Shown: positions 18,125 through 26,700, numbered from the stretch's first letter. The stretch is 53,812 bases of DNA from CAYPIE01 sp964410665 (GCA_964410665.1 CAYPIE010000038.1:1-53812), one strand, 5' to 3'. The notes: generated from the letters alone by a model not told the origin. Numbers and translations: made by a program.

Positions 18125-18874
18125 TCAAGAAGCCTCGCTAATGACGAGTGGGGGGTGCGAGTCAAGTGGGATGAGTTTTGGACGTGGAACTCGATGGGCG
18201 GTAATCTGATGATGTCGATACTGCAGTTGAGCAAAGTTTAAGCGTAAAAAAGCGTGAGCTCTGGATCCGCCACCTTGCATGATGTACTCCCGAGCCAGCG
18301 ACGCCATGAGTTGATCATACTGTTTTTGACTATGCGTATGCAGACTATAACGTCCTTCATGACGGCGTAGATCACCATTGAAAAAGGGACTAATGTGATA
18401 GAGTTCATGAAAGATGGTGATCAGTTTCTCGTCGAACGACTGATTGAGGAAGCGAGGTAAACAGAAGCTCATGACATAGAGGATCTCGGCCTGGTCGACA
18501 AAGAATCGCTGCACTTGAAAGCGGACACCCCGATAGCGTTGAGTCAACGAGCCATTGCGAAAGCGCATTGGTGTCACGCGCGCCTGAAGGCCGTGGCGTC
18601 GATTATTGCGGGCCTGGGTAAACGTAAACAAAAGCTGATGGATGCGAATGTGCGAAAAATCAGGACTCCGTGTGACGATATCGGCCCCCAGCTGGGCCAT
18701 CGTTTGGCTAAAGTGGAAGGCTTGGCTGGCGGGACCGCTCTCCCACCAGGGGGGTGCCTGAAGCCCAAGCGGGAGTCGACTCGCCGTTTCGGTGGGGCGG
18801 ACGGTCGCGATGGGTAATGGCGTCGTATGGTCCCAGCGTACTTCCAGCGGAGGCAGCGCAGGCTTGCGGGGCAT
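18125..18874 (-). CDS. Putative zinc metallopeptidase with HELYH motif
   Basis: 249 residues. HELYH at 156-160 fits the HExxH zincin zinc-binding motif, preceded by a hydrophobic strand and followed by an Arg/His-rich stretch (RRHEGRYSLHTHSQKQ) that might provide a third ligand. No signal peptide, so cytoplasmic. The family is not one I can name; known HExxH proteins include phage-type and Minor tail metallopeptidases, but assignment to any is a guess. Start at 18874 is set by AGGAGG ten bases upstream; an open extension to 18979 lacks one. A 9-bp inverted repeat (18038-18046 with 18076-18084) lies just after its stop. Confidence 0.65.
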   Translation of the reverse strand: MPRKPALPPLEVRWDHTTPLPIATVRPTETASRLPLGLQAPPWWESGPASQAFHFSQTMAQLGADIVTRSPDFSHIRIHQLLFTFTQARNNRRHGLQARVTPMRFRNGSLTQRYRGVRFQVQRFFVDQAEILYVMSFCLPRFLNQSFDEKLITIFHELYHISPFFNGDLRRHEGRYSLHTHSQKQYDQLMASLAREYIMQGGGSRAHAFLRLNFAQLQYRHHQITAHRVPRPKLIPLDSHPPLVISEAS

Positions 18875-19108
18875 CGCAACTCGTCCTCCTGTCCCAAGGT
18901 ATCGCGGTCTTGGCGGCAAAAAGACCATCGGCCGATGCCAAGCAACCGGCAGCATCGGAAAAATTGTTGAACTCCGCACAGAATCCTGGCCGATATTCGT
19001 GGCGTTACTACAGGATCCGCTAGTTTCGCCCGGACGTCAACCGGGTCGACGGTTTTCGTACAAACCTCATGGCGGGGAAGGCCAGCGACTTGGCCGGGAG
19101 TAGGATTC

Positions 19109-19426
19109 ATGAGCGCACGGCAACGTCGGTGGAAGCTTGGATGCCTGGCCGGCCTGGCAGCGCTGTTGTCGGCCTTGACCGGTTGTCAAACCTGGGTCGG
19201 TGGGATGACCCTTCCCTCCGGTCGGTATCTGGAACACCCGCCGCAGTACTTTTTGCAAGATCCACCGTTCCCACTACAGCGGGAACTGGCCAGCATGGAA
19301 GAGCAAGCGGGCTTGATTGATTTGAGCGACTCCGCACCGGTGGCGCCCCCTCCGGCCCCCGTTCCCGGAGTGCCCGCACCCGCTCCATTGCAAGCACCCG
19401 CCCCGGCCGGGCTGCCTGGTCGATAG
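19109..19426 (+). CDS. Small proline-rich lipoprotein
   Basis: 105 residues with a lipoprotein signal ending in the lipobox LTGC (Cys26), then a Pro/Ala-rich C-terminal tail (PVAPPPAPVPGVPAPAP). No known domain. Start supported by GGGAG upstream. It is the first of several lipoprotein genes in the same direction; probably outer- or inner-membrane anchored, role unknown. Confidence 0.7.
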   Translation: MSARQRRWKLGCLAGLAALLSALTGCQTWVGGMTLPSGRYLEHPPQYFLQDPPFPLQRELASMEEQAGLIDLSDSAPVAPPPAPVPGVPAPAPLQAPAPAGLPGR

Positions 19427-19606
19427 GGAGATGGTGATCGGCGCGGCCAGGCCGCGCCACTTGCTCCTCGACTTGACAGTCCCCTGTTTCCTCGATATGG
19501 GTGCGGCCGCTTAGGCAGGACCAAGTTCTTCCCCGTCGGTCAGTTTGCGACTCCGGACGGGGGCGAGTTCGGCCACTCATCTACCCCACGGGGGAAGGGG
19601 GCTTTG

Positions 19607-20368
19607 ATGTGCTTCGTCATTCGAAAGCGTCTTGGCGTGCTCGGCACGGGGGCATTGCTTTCCAGCCTACTCCTGGGTTGTAAGACCGGCGAACCGCTCG
19701 CGGAAGTGCCGCCGTTCCATAGCAACCCGACCTTGCCAAGTGATCACCAGGGGACGGGTGATTTACAGACCACGTCGACACCCATTCCCGGTGCCACCCA
19801 AACTCCTCGGGGCCCGACGCGAACCGTCTCCCCGACTAGCCAGGCCAACTTCGTGAAGCCAGCGACTTACCAGCGTTCGTCTACGCAAAGCTATACGAGC
19901 ACGACCAGCTTGCCTGGCGTTCCCTCCGCAAATTCTCCCGCTCCGACGACGATGCACCACCTTCCCGGTGTCGAGTCGAAGCCCGCCCAACCCATCGTTC
20001 CCGTCTCGGGCATGCGCTTGCCCGACAGTGACCTGAAGCTCAATACAGCTCCCGCGGCCAACCTCATCCCTGAGAACGGTCCCACGTCTGCCAACATACA
20101 GGTGGGCACCCCGGCCGATATTCAAGCTCCGCCGCCGCCGCCGAGGATCGAACCCTTGGCGACTTCCGAATCCAACTATCAGGAATTGGGCCAAAGCTGT
20201 ACCAATGGTCAGTGCCCAGCCAGCTCGACCAGTGCTGGGTCTGATATGCGTTATGACCTTGCCCCGCCACCCGATATGCCCAGTCGGTTCTCCCCACCTT
20301 CCCCGGGAGAAACGCCCAACATTCAGCCGCCGTTGCCGCAGCCGTCCAGCGGTTTTGAGCAAAACTAG
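19607..20368 (+). CDS. Proline/threonine-rich lipoprotein
   Basis: 253 residues. Signal peptide with lipobox LLGC (Cys25-26 region), then a long low-complexity Pro/Thr/Ser segment without predicted fold (repeated short PTRT, TSTTS, SANSPAPT runs). A lone C-rich patch near residue 200 (SCTNGQCPASS) is notable. ATG at 19607 follows AAGGGGG. Looks like a surface-exposed spacer lipoprotein; no function can be assigned. Confidence 0.7.
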   Translation: MCFVIRKRLGVLGTGALLSSLLLGCKTGEPLAEVPPFHSNPTLPSDHQGTGDLQTTSTPIPGATQTPRGPTRTVSPTSQANFVKPATYQRSSTQSYTSTTSLPGVPSANSPAPTTMHHLPGVESKPAQPIVPVSGMRLPDSDLKLNTAPAANLIPENGPTSANIQVGTPADIQAPPPPPRIEPLATSESNYQELGQSCTNGQCPASSTSAGSDMRYDLAPPPDMPSRFSPPSPGETPNIQPPLPQPSSGFEQN

Positions 20369-20455
20369 GGCATTGGACGCTACGAGTGGTCAGGTCCGGC
20401 CAATACAACCTATCGATGACATCGGTGATCGAGGGTTTTTCTGGGGGACCCCGTC

Positions 20456-21004
20456 ATGACTTGGCGGATTCGGCTTGGCCTGATCCTGATTCTGTTAGGG
20501 CTTGGGGTGGTCTTGACGCTCGCGGCCTGGATCCATCCTTATGATGCGCACGGGCGACCACGACAACGTGGTACCCATCAACAACTTGGTTTAAACCAAT
20601 GTTCTTTCGTGCAGCTCACCGGCAAACCTTGCCCATCCTGCGGTTTGACCACGAGCTTTGCTCTGTTGATGCACGGCGATCTAAACTCCTCGCTGCATAG
20701 CAATGCGGTGGGGACCCTCATGGCGGTATTTGCCCTGCTCTTGATGCCCTGGTGCGTGGTGTGTCTCCTACGACGCCGGCTGCTTTGGATCCGGGATTGG
20801 GAATGGACCTTGCTGCTAGCTGTAGGCACCTTCGCCGTGCTGTTACTGATTCGCTGGGGGATTGTCATGGCGACAGGGGCCTATGTACCGGTCTCGAGTT
20901 CGCAACGCATGGACGCATGGAGTTCAGGGGGAAATCATGTCTGCCAAAACGCAGTGTCGATTGGTGGTTGGCACCCTGACCCTGGTGGCGGCGCTTGGGT
21001 GTAA
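20456..21004 (+). CDS. DUF2752 membrane protein
   Basis: 182 residues. Three hydrophobic helices and the CPSCGLTTSFALLMHGD motif that defines DUF2752 proteins, small membrane proteins of unknown function. The last 23 residues lie in the 68-bp overlap with the next gene and are unlike the rest (GGNHVCQNAVSIGGWHPD), so the true 3' end could be shorter or shifted by a frameshift, but no clear alternative stop stands out. Confidence 0.8.
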   Translation: MTWRIRLGLILILLGLGVVLTLAAWIHPYDAHGRPRQRGTHQQLGLNQCSFVQLTGKPCPSCGLTTSFALLMHGDLNSSLHSNAVGTLMAVFALLLMPWCVVCLLRRRLLWIRDWEWTLLLAVGTFAVLLLIRWGIVMATGAYVPVSSSQRMDAWSSGGNHVCQNAVSIGGWHPDPGGGAWV

Positions 21005-21611
21005 CCCCTTGACGCTACCGTTCTTCCTCACCCATCCGGTGCCAAAAATCCACGCCGAGTTTCCGCTGGAGCCGATCGAAGAGACCGAACAACCGCCCCG
21101 TGTGTTGGTGCTAACTTCCGCCCATCCAAATTTGCCAGCAGATTTCATCGGTTCTGAACGCACCCTGGCCAGCCTCTTGATTCGTCAACTGAACCAAGGG
21201 GCCAAGCAAAATCGTCAAGAAATTGACGTCGTTGCTACCTCAGAAGTGAAAAACTATCAACGCGAACATCCTCATTGGCAAGACCACCATCCGATCGATA
21301 TTGCCGAGGAGTTTGCTGCAGACTATGTCATCTGGATCGCAATTAATGATATGAGTATGTATATGCCTAAATCACGGCATTTCTATCAAGGACAGGTCTC
21401 AATTAGCCTTGAGGCCTACAATGTTCACGATGAAATTCGAGAACCAGCGTATATATTTGAATATGTTCGTGAATATCCGAAAGAACGGCCGATTGATGTG
21501 CACGAAATGCCAGCAAGTAAGTTTCGTTTGAATTTTCTCAAGAGGATTGCGACTGATCTTAGTTGGAAATTTGTCCCGCATCGCGTTGCCGATGATTTTG
21601 TAATCGAATGA
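20937..21611 (+). CDS. Lipoprotein of unknown function
   Basis: 224 residues. Signal peptide with lipobox ALGC, then a mostly soluble domain with RVLVLTSAHPNLPADFIG, IDIAEEFAADYVIWIAINDMSMY and a C-terminal basic-aromatic part. The central part resembles a nucleotide- or sugar-like Rossmann alternation of strands and helices but no catalytic motif is recognised. GGGGGA precedes the ATG. Overlaps DUF2752 by 68 bp. Ends at a strong hairpin. Confidence 0.75.
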   Translation: MSAKTQCRLVVGTLTLVAALGCNPLTLPFFLTHPVPKIHAEFPLEPIEETEQPPRVLVLTSAHPNLPADFIGSERTLASLLIRQLNQGAKQNRQEIDVVATSEVKNYQREHPHWQDHHPIDIAEEFAADYVIWIAINDMSMYMPKSRHFYQGQVSISLEAYNVHDEIREPAYIFEYVREYPKERPIDVHEMPASKFRLNFLKRIATDLSWKFVPHRVADDFVIE

Positions 21612-21619
21612 GGGAAATC

Positions 21620-21642
21620 ACCCCGGGAAATGATCCCGGGGT
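21620..21642. terminator. Bidirectional terminator hairpin
   Basis: ACCCCGGGA (21620-21628) pairs perfectly with TCCCGGGGT (21634-21642) around a 5-nt loop, followed on the plus strand by TTGCTCATTTT. It lies between the lipoprotein stop and the convergent OstA-like gene end (21653), so it can serve both. Confidence 0.75.
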
Positions 21643-21652
21643 TTGCTCATTT

Positions 21653-22690
21653 TCATTCGGAATGACGGCGGGTCGTTGTTTCTAGAGTCGAAATTTCACC
21701 CTGGCCACTGAGCTGGAAGGCGATCCGCTCGGCGAGCAATTCGCTGAAGACACGCCCCTTTTTGCATCGCAGATGGATGTTGCCTTCTAAGACGACGCGA
21801 CCACTGGCGTGCACAATGGCGAGTTGATCACAGGTCCCTTCAATCGCGGGTCCGGTAAAACGGACCTTGCCAGAAGCCGTTACTTTTGGCAGACCATAAC
21901 GGGAAGCAGGTTGATTACCTTCGATCGTCATGCGATCTCCGTAGACCTTCATGATCAACTCCGTACCGGTTTTGACTTCGAAGCGGGGACGTTTGCCATC
22001 GCCCATCCACATACCAAACCGGAATGGCTCGAACTCGACGGAAGTGGTCGGCGGAGTCAGGGCAGGGGTGGGCGGCAGGGAAGTCGCGCTCGCTGGGGTA
22101 ATGGGACTAGACGGTGGGACGTTCGGGAAAGCCGGAGGTTCGGACATCGGCGGATCGAACGAAGGTAACGAAGGGGGCGGCACTTCGTGTACCGGGACCG
22201 GATCGACCATCACTTTGGTGGTCGACAGCGGTGGTTCGGTGGTCGGTGTTGGCGGCATGGGCGGTTCTGTGCCCATGGGCCGGAGCTTCGGTTCGACCGG
22301 AGCCGGCGCGAGTGGTTCTGTGCTACGCACTTCGAGATACTGCGAAGCAGGTGCTGGGGCGGCAACGACTGGAGCCGGCACCGCCAGGCCATGATCTGGA
22401 CTGGGGGGAATAAAGCTGGGACACGTCGGTGGCGGAGGCACGGCCGTGGGTGACTCCGACGACAGGTCCTCGGGAGCCTCCATGGGCATTGGCGCGGATT
22501 CCGGAGCCTGGACCGTTGCTTCGGGAAGGAGTTCCGATTCCAACGGTGGCACGCTCGCCATCGGGGTGTGCAGCGGTTTGCCATCGCCGGGCTTGGCGGC
22601 GCCCTGGGTCGGTTCCTGAGCGTAAAAAGCCAGGCAAGCCATGCTCATCGCAAGGATGCCGGCCAGAATATGCTTGCGGGTTATGATCAT
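21653..22690 (-). CDS. Secreted proline-rich protein with OstA/LptA-like C-terminal domain
   Basis: 345 residues. Signal peptide (ILAGILAMSMACLAFYAQ), then about 200 residues of Pro/Thr/Glu-rich linker, and a C-terminal domain of about 120 residues with alternating beta-strands: KTGTELIMKVYGDRMTIEG, KVTASGKVRFTGPAIEG, SGRVVLEGNIHLRCKKG. These resemble the OstA/LptA beta-jellyroll repeats that carry lipopolysaccharide in the periplasm; the similarity is by pattern only. Start at 22690 has GAGGAGAG. It may be part of an envelope-lipid path together with the neighbouring lipoproteins. Function inferred weakly. Confidence 0.65.
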   Translation of the reverse strand: MIITRKHILAGILAMSMACLAFYAQEPTQGAAKPGDGKPLHTPMASVPPLESELLPEATVQAPESAPMPMEAPEDLSSESPTAVPPPPTCPSFIPPSPDHGLAVPAPVVAAPAPASQYLEVRSTEPLAPAPVEPKLRPMGTEPPMPPTPTTEPPLSTTKVMVDPVPVHEVPPPSLPSFDPPMSEPPAFPNVPPSSPITPASATSLPPTPALTPPTTSVEFEPFRFGMWMGDGKRPRFEVKTGTELIMKVYGDRMTIEGNQPASRYGLPKVTASGKVRFTGPAIEGTCDQLAIVHASGRVVLEGNIHLRCKKGRVFSELLAERIAFQLSGQGEISTLETTTRRHSE

Positions 22691-22907
22691 CAGGATTTGC
22701 TCTCCTCGTTCCTTGGAGACGAGGCCAAGATGCCTCATGCGTCGCGGACGATAACAAGCGGCAAGGCCGGTGTCTGCGCCAACTTCTCGGACTCGCTTGG
22801 ATGGCGGGGAGTAGGAAAACATGGCTTTTCCGACTCGTCTGATGGGGATGAAGTACAATGGGCGGCACAGGCAACCGGTGCTCGTCAAGACGAATTGGAA
22901 TGCTCTG

Positions 22908-23900
22908 ATGGATGCTCAACCCCGTGTGTTTGTGACCCGACGATTGCCCGCGGTGGGACTGAATCGCATTGCCGCGGCAAGTGCCATGGAAGTTTGGCCG
23001 GAGCCCTTACCCCCTCCGCCGGAAGTGTTGCGGGAGAAGATGAAGGACTGTCGAGGAGTGGTTTCTCTGTTAACCGATCGAATCGACCAGGCGATACTCG
23101 AGGCGGCTCCACAGTTGAAAGTGATCAGTAATTTCGCAGTGGGGATCAATAATATCGACCTGGCGGTGGCCACTGCTCGGGGAATTCGCGTGGGCAATAC
23201 CCCGGGAGTGTTAACAGATGCCACGGCCGATCTCGCCGTGAGCCTGCTGCTTGCTTCCGCCCGTCGGCTTCTAGAGAGTGCCAAGGCCGCAAGCACAGGC
23301 CAATGGCGAACATGGGAACCAGTCGGATGGCTTGGGCAAGAGTTGGTAGGTCGAACCCTGGGCATCGTCGGCATGGGTCGGATTGGCTTGGCGATGGCAA
23401 AGCGTTGTCATTTTGGCTGGGACATGCCGGTTCTTTACACTGCCCGTTCGACCAAGCTCGAAGCCGAACAGCAACTCGGGGCTCGGCGGGTGGAGTTCGC
23501 GGAGCTTTTGTCGCAGAGTGATTTTGTCTCCTTGCACTGCGATCTAAATCCCTCAACCTATCATCTGATGAATGATGCTGCCTTTGCTCAGATGAAAGCC
23601 AGTGCGGTATTGATCAACACCGCACGTGGGCCGGTGGTCGACCAAGCAGCGCTGGCCGCGGCGTTACGTGGTGAGAAGATTTTCGCCGCAGGCATCGATG
23701 TGACGGAACCCGAGCCGCTGCCGCCGGAGCACGAACTGTATCAGCTGTCCAATTTAATCGTTGTGCCGCACATTGCCAGCGCTACGGTGGCCACCCGCAA
23801 CGCTATGGCATCGATTTGTGCTGCCAATCTGGTGGCAGGCCTGCGCGATGAGCCGATGCCGCATTGTGTGAACCCTGAGGTGAAGGCTGGCACGGCTTGA
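22908..23900 (+). CDS. D-isomer-specific 2-hydroxyacid dehydrogenase (glyoxylate/hydroxypyruvate reductase-like)
   Basis: 330 residues. NAD(P)-binding motif GIVGMGRIGLAMA near 150, catalytic Arg in NTARGP, Glu in VTEPEP and His in VPHIASAT, all in the right order. The N-terminal NFAVGINNIDL is characteristic of glyoxylate/hydroxypyruvate reductases (D-glycerate dehydrogenase, GyaR type). It reduces hydroxypyruvate or glyoxylate. Start ATG at 22908 has a weak site; in-frame ATGs further upstream (22821-22848) overlap the divergent gene's promoter. A Hyi-like isomerase is encoded elsewhere in the window, but it is exported, so a shared pathway is not established. Confidence 0.9.
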   Translation: MDAQPRVFVTRRLPAVGLNRIAAASAMEVWPEPLPPPPEVLREKMKDCRGVVSLLTDRIDQAILEAAPQLKVISNFAVGINNIDLAVATARGIRVGNTPGVLTDATADLAVSLLLASARRLLESAKAASTGQWRTWEPVGWLGQELVGRTLGIVGMGRIGLAMAKRCHFGWDMPVLYTARSTKLEAEQQLGARRVEFAELLSQSDFVSLHCDLNPSTYHLMNDAAFAQMKASAVLINTARGPVVDQAALAAALRGEKIFAAGIDVTEPEPLPPEHELYQLSNLIVVPHIASATVATRNAMASICAANLVAGLRDEPMPHCVNPEVKAGTA

Positions 23901-23983
23901 CCCTTGCCAGGGCTCGCGAGGCCAAGGACAATAAGAATAGGTTTTCCGCCTAGATCGACAGCATTCCCCAATCGAGTCATTGT

Positions 23984-25063
23984 ATGCCGAACAAGCACTT
24001 CGCTGCGTTTGCTCCTTCTGCCCCCATGCACACTCCATTGCCTCAGGCCCAGAAGAATTCGCGGTTCTACTGGGGAGTTTCGGGTCTGCTTGCCGGGTAT
24101 TGCTTGATGGCCCTTGGCGTGGCTTGGGGGGACGAACCAGCGGCAAAGTCTCCGCCCGATGAGCAAATGGTGTGGATCGCCGGCGGCACGTTCTGGATGG
24201 GTTCGGAAAATGGCCCCCAGGATGAGCGGCCGCGCCACGCTGTCCGCGTCGACGGCTTCTGGATGGACAAGACCGAGGTGACCAACACCCAGTTTGCCGA
24301 ATTCGTCAAGGCGACTGGTTATGTCACCGTGGCCGAACGGAAGCCGGACCCCAAATATTTTCCGGGACTTGATCCGAAACTTTTGGACCGTCCTCCCTTC
24401 TCGGTGGTGTTCTTCCCGAGCAACCGACCGGTCAACTTGCAAATGCCTCCTACCTGGTGGCATTTGGTTCCTGGGGCTGACTGGCGGCATCCGGAAGGTC
24501 CAGGTAGCTCGATCAAAGACCGCATGGATCATCCGGTCGTTCATGTCTGTTATGACGATGCCTTGGCCTATTGTAAATGGGCGGGTAAACGCCTGCCCAG
24601 CGAAGCAGAGTGGGAATACGCGGCCCGGGGAGGCCTGGATCGAAAAGAATTTGTCTGGGGTGATGGTGCGCCTAGCAAGGACGGTAAGTGGCAAGCCAAC
24701 ATCTGGCAGGGCCCGTTTCCAGTGCACAACCGCAAACAAGATGGTTACAAACGGACTGCCCCCGTGGCGAGCTTTCCCGCCAACGGCTATGGGCTTTACG
24801 ATATGTCCGGCAACGTTTGGGAGTGGTGTCACGACTACTATCAGCCGAACTATTATGCCAAATCACCCAAGGACAACCCACAAGGTCCGGCCACCGGTCG
24901 CGTTCGTGACCCCCATACTTTGCCGGAACCTGTTCGGCGTGGAGGCTCGTATCTGTGCTGCGATCAATATTGCCGACGCTATCTACCATCGGCCCGTGAT
25001 GCCAGTCCGCCGGACAGTGGCGCCTGCCACACCGGTTTCCGTTGCGTGAAATCTGCAGAATGA
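23984..25063 (+). CDS. Formylglycine-generating enzyme (SUMF1/FGE)
   Basis: 359 residues; N-terminal membrane anchor or signal segment (about 28-50), then the FGE-sulfatase domain: MVWIAGGTFWMGSE, DKTEVTNTQFAEFV, RLPSEAEWEYAARGG, NVWEWCHDYY. The copper-binding active-site pair is intact: Cys325 and Cys330 in RRGGSYLCCDQYCRRY match human SUMF1 Cys336/Cys341 in position and spacing. So this is probably a catalytically active FGE that turns a sulfatase Cys into formylglycine, not merely a FGE-fold protein. Planctomycetes are rich in sulfatases; none is adjacent here. Ribosome site before 23984 is weak; an in-frame ATG lies 14 codons downstream. Confidence 0.9.
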   Translation: MPNKHFAAFAPSAPMHTPLPQAQKNSRFYWGVSGLLAGYCLMALGVAWGDEPAAKSPPDEQMVWIAGGTFWMGSENGPQDERPRHAVRVDGFWMDKTEVTNTQFAEFVKATGYVTVAERKPDPKYFPGLDPKLLDRPPFSVVFFPSNRPVNLQMPPTWWHLVPGADWRHPEGPGSSIKDRMDHPVVHVCYDDALAYCKWAGKRLPSEAEWEYAARGGLDRKEFVWGDGAPSKDGKWQANIWQGPFPVHNRKQDGYKRTAPVASFPANGYGLYDMSGNVWEWCHDYYQPNYYAKSPKDNPQGPATGRVRDPHTLPEPVRRGGSYLCCDQYCRRYLPSARDASPPDSGACHTGFRCVKSAE

Positions 25064-25217
25064 ACGATGGGGCCCAGGGAAGGGGGGCCTGCAAGTTGCC
25101 GATGAACCATCATCACGTTTTTGACTCGGTTTACTATATATATGTATAGGGGGCACTGCCGACCACGTTGAGGTTGTCGATCCGCAAAGCGTTGGCAGTC
25201 ATCGATTGCACCTAACC

Positions 25218-25254
25218 TGGACAATTCCGGACAGTTTCCGGACATTTCTGGACA
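25218..25254. repeat. Phased hexamer repeats, spacing 10-11 bp
   Basis: Four (T/C)GGACA hexamers start at 25218, 25228, 25239 and 25249, i.e. spaced 10, 11 and 10 bp, about one helical turn. Read on the other strand they are TGTCC followed by RGAAA or similar. A fifth copy (TGGACA) is at 25301. Related repeats occur at 42857-42889. Confidence 0.75.
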
Positions 25255-25380
25255 TTTGGGGGTGCGAAACCGGGCCGATTCGGTGCGATTTTGCGAAAGG
25301 TGGACAGGTTGAACCTGCTTGAGATGGGCAGTAACTCCTTACCAATGCAGGGGTTGCGTAGGAATTACTAGGAGAAATCC

Positions 25381-25401
25381 CCCCCGGAGCGCATCCGGGG
25401 G
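25381..25401. terminator. GC-rich hairpin in the convergent region
   Basis: CCCCCGGA (25381-25388) pairs with TCCGGGGG (25394-25401), 5-nt loop. There is no T-run on either side; it may help terminate or stabilise the FGE transcript 3' end. Confidence 0.45.
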
Positions 25402-25410
25402 CGGTGAAAA

Positions 25411-25436
25411 CGCAAAAACCCATCGCGAAGGGGTTT
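25411..25436 (-). terminator. Intrinsic terminator of the metallophosphoesterase gene
   Basis: AAACCC (25416-25421) pairs with GGGTTT (25431-25436). On the minus strand the stem is followed by a TTTTT run. The stem overlaps the stop codon, unusually close but a good fit to an intrinsic terminator. Confidence 0.6.
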
Positions 25437-26700
25437 ACTTCGCATCCAATTTGAAAAAGTTGGGACCTTCGATGACGGTCCTTTTCAGCGGGGTCGACTC
25501 CGCGCTACGATAGGCTTCGGGAATGTCGATGGGGTTCGCTCGATAGGGTTCGCCCGGATTGGCTCGGGCGGGAGCGAGCGTTACAGCATAGTCACCAGCC
25601 GGGGCACCATCTCCCTCTTGGAACGTGGTCAGGACAAAACTACCATCCCCCTGGACCTTAGCAACGCTGGGATAGCGGCGGCCTTCGCCGAGCCACTGGA
25701 AGCGGACCTCTGTTCCGACGGCGGGGACCCCGTTCAAGTAGACGGTTCCTTCGACCGGTTGGGTTGGTAGCAAGTAGTCACTGATGCGCCTACCGGTCTC
25801 TGGCTCGGGATTGATCTGAAGATTTTCCGGATAGATGCCATCCAGCATGACGTTAGCCAACACCGGTCCGGATTCCTTCATGGTCACCCAAACGATGTGG
25901 TCAAATTCGCCATAATCGACACCCCGAAGGCGGCTTCCACCTCCGGTGGTGGCCAGTTGATAATAATCCATCCCATTGCGGTTGTACTTCTGATAGCGGT
26001 GCCGGTGGCCAGCGAACACCGTGTAGTTGCGTCCGGAAAGGGCCTCTTCTAAGTCGAGGAAGCCATTGGTCTGAAGATTGTTGTAATCCCAGATCGGCTT
26101 GTGCAACAGAACCATGGTCCAACGAACCTTCGGATAGGCATCCAGAACCTTCTTGAAATAATCGACTTGCTGTGGCGACATGCTGTTGGACCCGGGTGGA
26201 TCCTCGGTCGAAAGGCACAGAAACAGCACGTTCTTGTAAACGAAGTGGTAGTACTGGCGGCCAAACTTGCTTTCCCAGAGCTGCTGCATCACCTTATTGG
26301 TGATATCGTGGTTACCGGGCGTATAAAAGAATGGCATTTGCAGCTTGGAGGTAAAGTATTGGAATTCCTTCCATTCCTTGTCCAGCTGGTCTTGGTTCTC
26401 AGTATAGCCCTCGATGAGGTCGCCGACCGAAACCACAAACTCGGGTTGCAATAGGTTGATCTGTTCCACGGCCTTGGAGAAAATCTGCTGGCGATGCCCG
26501 CCGGTGCGATCCGTGATAATCAGAAATTGGAAGGAGTCATCCGCATTGTTAAACCGCAGGTGTGTCCAGGGATTGCGGTCGCCCATCTGGGCGGAAAAAG
26601 GCTGTTTACCGGGGGATTGCTGGGTGGTCGCTTGCCCGGAAAGGGCCACCGCCCCGACCAGTACAACAAGCACTCCAAGCAGCATGAACACGCGTTTCAT
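25435..26700 (-). CDS. Secreted calcineurin-like metallophosphoesterase
   Basis: 421 residues with a signal peptide (FMLLGVLVVLVGAVALSGQA). Metal-binding motifs appear in order: VVSVGDLIEG (GD), TPGNHDI (GNHD), FAGHRHRYQ (GHxH). The first motif, usually DxH, is replaced by ITDRTGGHRQQ, in which the His is displaced, so metal coordination may differ. A C-terminal beta-rich domain (after about 310) resembles a carboxypeptidase-regulatory or Ig-like fold (NGVPAVGTEVRFQWLGEGRR). Probably extracytoplasmic; a phosphatase or nucleotidase. Ribosome site AAGGA upstream of ATG at 26700. Confidence 0.88.
   Translation of the reverse strand: MKRVFMLLGVLVVLVGAVALSGQATTQQSPGKQPFSAQMGDRNPWTHLRFNNADDSFQFLIITDRTGGHRQQIFSKAVEQINLLQPEFVVSVGDLIEGYTENQDQLDKEWKEFQYFTSKLQMPFFYTPGNHDITNKVMQQLWESKFGRQYYHFVYKNVLFLCLSTEDPPGSNSMSPQQVDYFKKVLDAYPKVRWTMVLLHKPIWDYNNLQTNGFLDLEEALSGRNYTVFAGHRHRYQKYNRNGMDYYQLATTGGGSRLRGVDYGEFDHIVWVTMKESGPVLANVMLDGIYPENLQINPEPETGRRISDYLLPTQPVEGTVYLNGVPAVGTEVRFQWLGEGRRYPSVAKVQGDGSFVLTTFQEGDGAPAGDYAVTLAPARANPGEPYRANPIDIPEAYRSAESTPLKRTVIEGPNFFKLDAK

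Larger units (their letters stand above)
25064..25434. other. Convergent intergenic region with phased repeats and hairpins
   Basis: 371 bp between the ends of the FGE (plus) and metallophosphoesterase (minus) genes. Holds the phased GGACA repeats (25218-25254), an isolated fifth copy at 25301, a hairpin at 25381-25401 and the metallophosphoesterase terminator. A short AT-rich run TATATATATG occurs at about 25134-25145. No gene supported. Confidence 0.5.

Noticed and set aside
25218..25254. PHO box controlling the metallophosphoesterase
   Set aside because: The TGTCC repeats resemble PHO half-sites, but they are past the 3' end of that gene and of FGE, not in a promoter.
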